From: Piscirickettsiaceae bacterium
GTDB lineage: Bacteria > Pseudomonadota > Gammaproteobacteria > Nitrosococcales > Methylophagaceae
Reading direction: 5' to 3'
Length of the DNA: 64,000 nt
Assembly: GCA_024685995.1 (NCBI GenBank)
Contig: JAIBDY010000002.1
Coordinates: 1-64,000, forward strand
A program made the translations under genes and the position numbers. Of this stretch, positions 62,299 to 64,000 are shown piece after piece. The notes under the pieces were generated by a model, which was not told the origin of the DNA, made no database searches, and worked only from the letters and a program-made list of their open reading frames with translations. Every line of letters begins with the position of its first letter. Within the stretch, counting starts at the first letter, position 1.

Positions 62299-64000
62299 AT
62301 GACTGTCGTGAGTAATCTTGATTTGGAACTCGATACTGAGTCCCCTCAAAATCTGCAAGTTGTTCCTATTACGGGATCAGACATTGCCACATTACTCGAC
62401 TCTAAAATTCTGGTCGCTGGTGCCAAAGTATCAGATGTCGCTTATATGAAGGCGATGTTAGAAATTAGCGGCTTTAACGCTATCTCTGTGGCGCATAGCA
62501 GTAAAGATGTCATGTCACGCCTACGTGCGGGTATTCACGAAGATTTTTGTGATGTCGACTTAATTGTGCTCGACAGTAGTTTGGGCGATATGACTGCTCG
62601 AGAGCTCAGGCTGGTGATGAACCAGTTTGATGAATGGCAATTGATTCCTATTATCTCTCTGACGAAAGAATCGCAATGGGATCATGCACAAGCGCTGACC
62701 GATCTTGGCCATGGTGTGACTTCTTTGCAATACCATCCCTTGACTGCAGAGTCCTTCCCACCTTCCGTGATGACGGCATTGGCGGTGAAAAAAGAGCGTG
62801 ATCAAAGCTATCAACGCCAAGCTTTATTAGAAGAAGAAGTATCTAGCTTGAAAGTGATGGAAGCGAGGTTAAAGTTTTCGATTGATCATGACGAGTTAAC
62901 GGGCTTATCAAACCGTCGTAAATTAGAACAATCGATTGAATTGAGCTTGATTCAAGCGCGCAACTTCAGCATTAATAGTGTGTTGCTATATATTGATTTA
63001 GATCGTTTTAAAGTACTGAATGATACAGAAGGCCATGTGGCTGGTGATGCGTTAATTATTCAAATAGCGAATACGTTGCGACGCTTTTTTTCACCGCAAG
63101 ATACCTTGGTGCGTATTGGTTCAGATGAGTTCGCGGTGTTAATAGATAATATTCAAACTCCCGCCGCGCTTGAAAAGGCAGAGGCCATACGGCAAGAACT
63201 TGATGGCTATCGCTTTGAACACATGGGTAATGAATATCATTTATCTGCCAGTATCGGGATGAAACTGATCTCTGCGGATAAAGACTTAAAGGCAGGTGAT
63301 ATTTTATCTCATGCTAATCAGGCCTGTTTTACCGCCAAAGAACGCGGTAGAAACCGTGTCCATATGCATAATCCTAGTGATACAGAAATGCATGCGCTTC
63401 GTCATAATGTGCAATGGGCGCCGCGTATTAGAACCGCCTTGAAACAAGAAAACTTCCTGCTACAATTTCAGCCAATTTATGCGGTGAAGACGGATAGTAT
63501 CAGTCATTATGAATGTTTGATCCGTATGAAAGATGAAGATGGTAAGGTCTATTCACCTAATGAATTTATCCCTGTTGCAGAAAAGATGGGGTTGGTAGAG
63601 CAGATCGATTTATGGGTGATCAACCATGTTTTCAATTTAATGCGTACGATGCCAGAGGCTATTTCTTTTAATATTAATTTATCGGCAAATATATTTTTAG
63701 ATCACCAACTTTTTCCTTTGGTGGCAAAAAAGCTTAAGGAAACGGGGGTGAACCCAGCTAGGGTTGTATTTGAAATTACCGAGACGTGTGCAGTCTCCAA
63801 TTTTGAACAGACAAAAGCGGTAGTCAATCAACTACGGACTTTGGGCTGTAGTTTTGCATTGGATGATTTTGGTGCCGGATTCAATTCATACAGTTATTTA
63901 AAACATTTTCCGGTCGATATGTTGAAGATAGATGGTTGCTTTATTACCGACCTAGAAACCGATATGGTTGATCAAGTGTTAGTCAAATCGATGATCGATG
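62299..64000 (+). CDS. GGDEF-EAL protein with degenerate receiver domain (3' end outside window)
   Basis: An open frame running off the window end (567 codons visible). Residues about 30-150 look like a receiver domain: VLDSS holds a candidate Asp, but the acidic pair near the N-terminus is replaced by AGAK. A GGDEF domain follows with GSDEF (274-278), a variant of GGDEF. The EAL domain has ECL (405-407), EITET and DDFGAG plus LKIDG, so phosphodiesterase activity remains possible. The start ATG at 62299 has a weak ribosome site; GTG at 62308 is an alternative. It lies 167 bases after the FlhB-like gene. Confidence 0.86.
   Translation, partial: MTVVSNLDLELDTESPQNLQVVPITGSDIATLLDSKILVAGAKVSDVAYMKAMLEISGFNAISVAHSSKDVMSRLRAGIHEDFCDVDLIVLDSSLGDMTARELRLVMNQFDEWQLIPIISLTKESQWDHAQALTDLGHGVTSLQYHPLTAESFPPSVMTALAVKKERDQSYQRQALLEEEVSSLKVMEARLKFSIDHDELTGLSNRRKLEQSIELSLIQARNFSINSVLLYIDLDRFKVLNDTEGHVAGDALIIQIANTLRRFFSPQDTLVRIGSDEFAVLIDNIQTPAALEKAEAIRQELDGYRFEHMGNEYHLSASIGMKLISADKDLKAGDILSHANQACFTAKERGRNRVHMHNPSDTEMHALRHNVQWAPRIRTALKQENFLLQFQPIYAVKTDSISHYECLIRMKDEDGKVYSPNEFIPVAEKMGLVEQIDLWVINHVFNLMRTMPEAISFNINLSANIFLDHQLFPLVAKKLKETGVNPARVVFEITETCAVSNFEQTKAVVNQLRTLGCSFALDDFGAGFNSYSYLKHFPVDMLKIDGCFITDLETDMVDQVLVKSMID

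Noticed and set aside
1-64000. tRNA, rRNA, CRISPR, insertion sequences and prophage genes
   Set aside because: I looked for tRNA T-loop patterns, spaced direct repeats, transposase-like and integrase-like proteins and found none. A covariance or profile search would settle this.

Overview
The window is a gene-dense, ordinary-looking chromosomal segment of a Gammaproteobacterium. This is supported by the bioB-F-H-C-D order, the gmk-rpoZ-spoT-ridA-recG-ubiC-ubiA run, the comEC-exbB-exbD-msbA-lpxK-Trm112-kdsB lipid A cluster, lolC/D beside a DUF2062 gene, and the rluC-HAD-sppA cluster. Base composition is moderate (mid-40s % GC by eye) and even. A marine or methylotrophic lineage such as Methylophaga is possible, but this cannot be fixed from the sequence alone. 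No rRNA, tRNA, insertion sequence, prophage or CRISPR array was recognised.

Layout: 14-3713 makes aspartate-family amino acids (alaC, hom, thrC). 3783-6482 (minus) has a small exported protein and serC-serA. 6874-9976 holds an FMN reductase, then hemW, rdgB and rph on the minus strand. 10086-19832 is a long plus-strand run: yicC, a 455-bp structured gap, gmk, rpoZ, spoT, ridA, recG, ubiC, ubiA, an unknown helical protein and a secreted nuclease. 19829-21668 (minus) has a diguanylate cyclase and comF. 21704-26199 is the biotin operon without bioA. 26186-29016 (minus) has a GST, a PilZ protein and a PIN-PhoH ATPase. 29302-31583 has slyX and tmcA. 31788-37381 (minus) has a Rieske protein, a PfkB kinase, adk, an HDOD protein, a 46-codon gene, sppA, a HAD phosphatase and rluC. 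37382-40571 has a long rne leader, rne and a 91-aa unknown. 40557-47615 (minus) is the kdsB-to-comEC cluster. 47661-50841 has the DUF2062 gene, lolD, lolC and rpiA. 50973-55415 has ilvA, an FMN glutamate synthase-like protein and a Na+/H+ antiporter. 55442-58972 has a SIMPL protein, a decayed membrane-protein gene, pgl, glk and apaG. 58992-64000 has a GYF_2/pentapeptide membrane protein, a FliK-C/FlhB-C pair and a GGDEF-EAL protein cut by the window end.

How the genes work together: amino-acid synthesis (Thr, Ser, Ile, Ala), biotin, ubiquinone, heme-protein and lipid A pathways, nucleotide hygiene (RdgB, Gmk, Adk), stringent response (SpoT, RpoZ), RNA processing (RNase E, RNase PH, YicC, TmcA, RluC) and envelope transport (MsbA, Lol, ExbBD). 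A c-di-GMP layer is scattered through it (GGDEF, PilZ, GGDEF-EAL). The most noteworthy points are a comEC split by an apparent one-base loss, a membrane-protein gene with four in-frame stops but no indel, a strongly structured RNA-like region before gmk, a laddered stem-loop at the probable 5' end of the rne leader together with a hairpin over its Shine-Dalgarno site, and several small or unknown genes tightly coupled to known ones.
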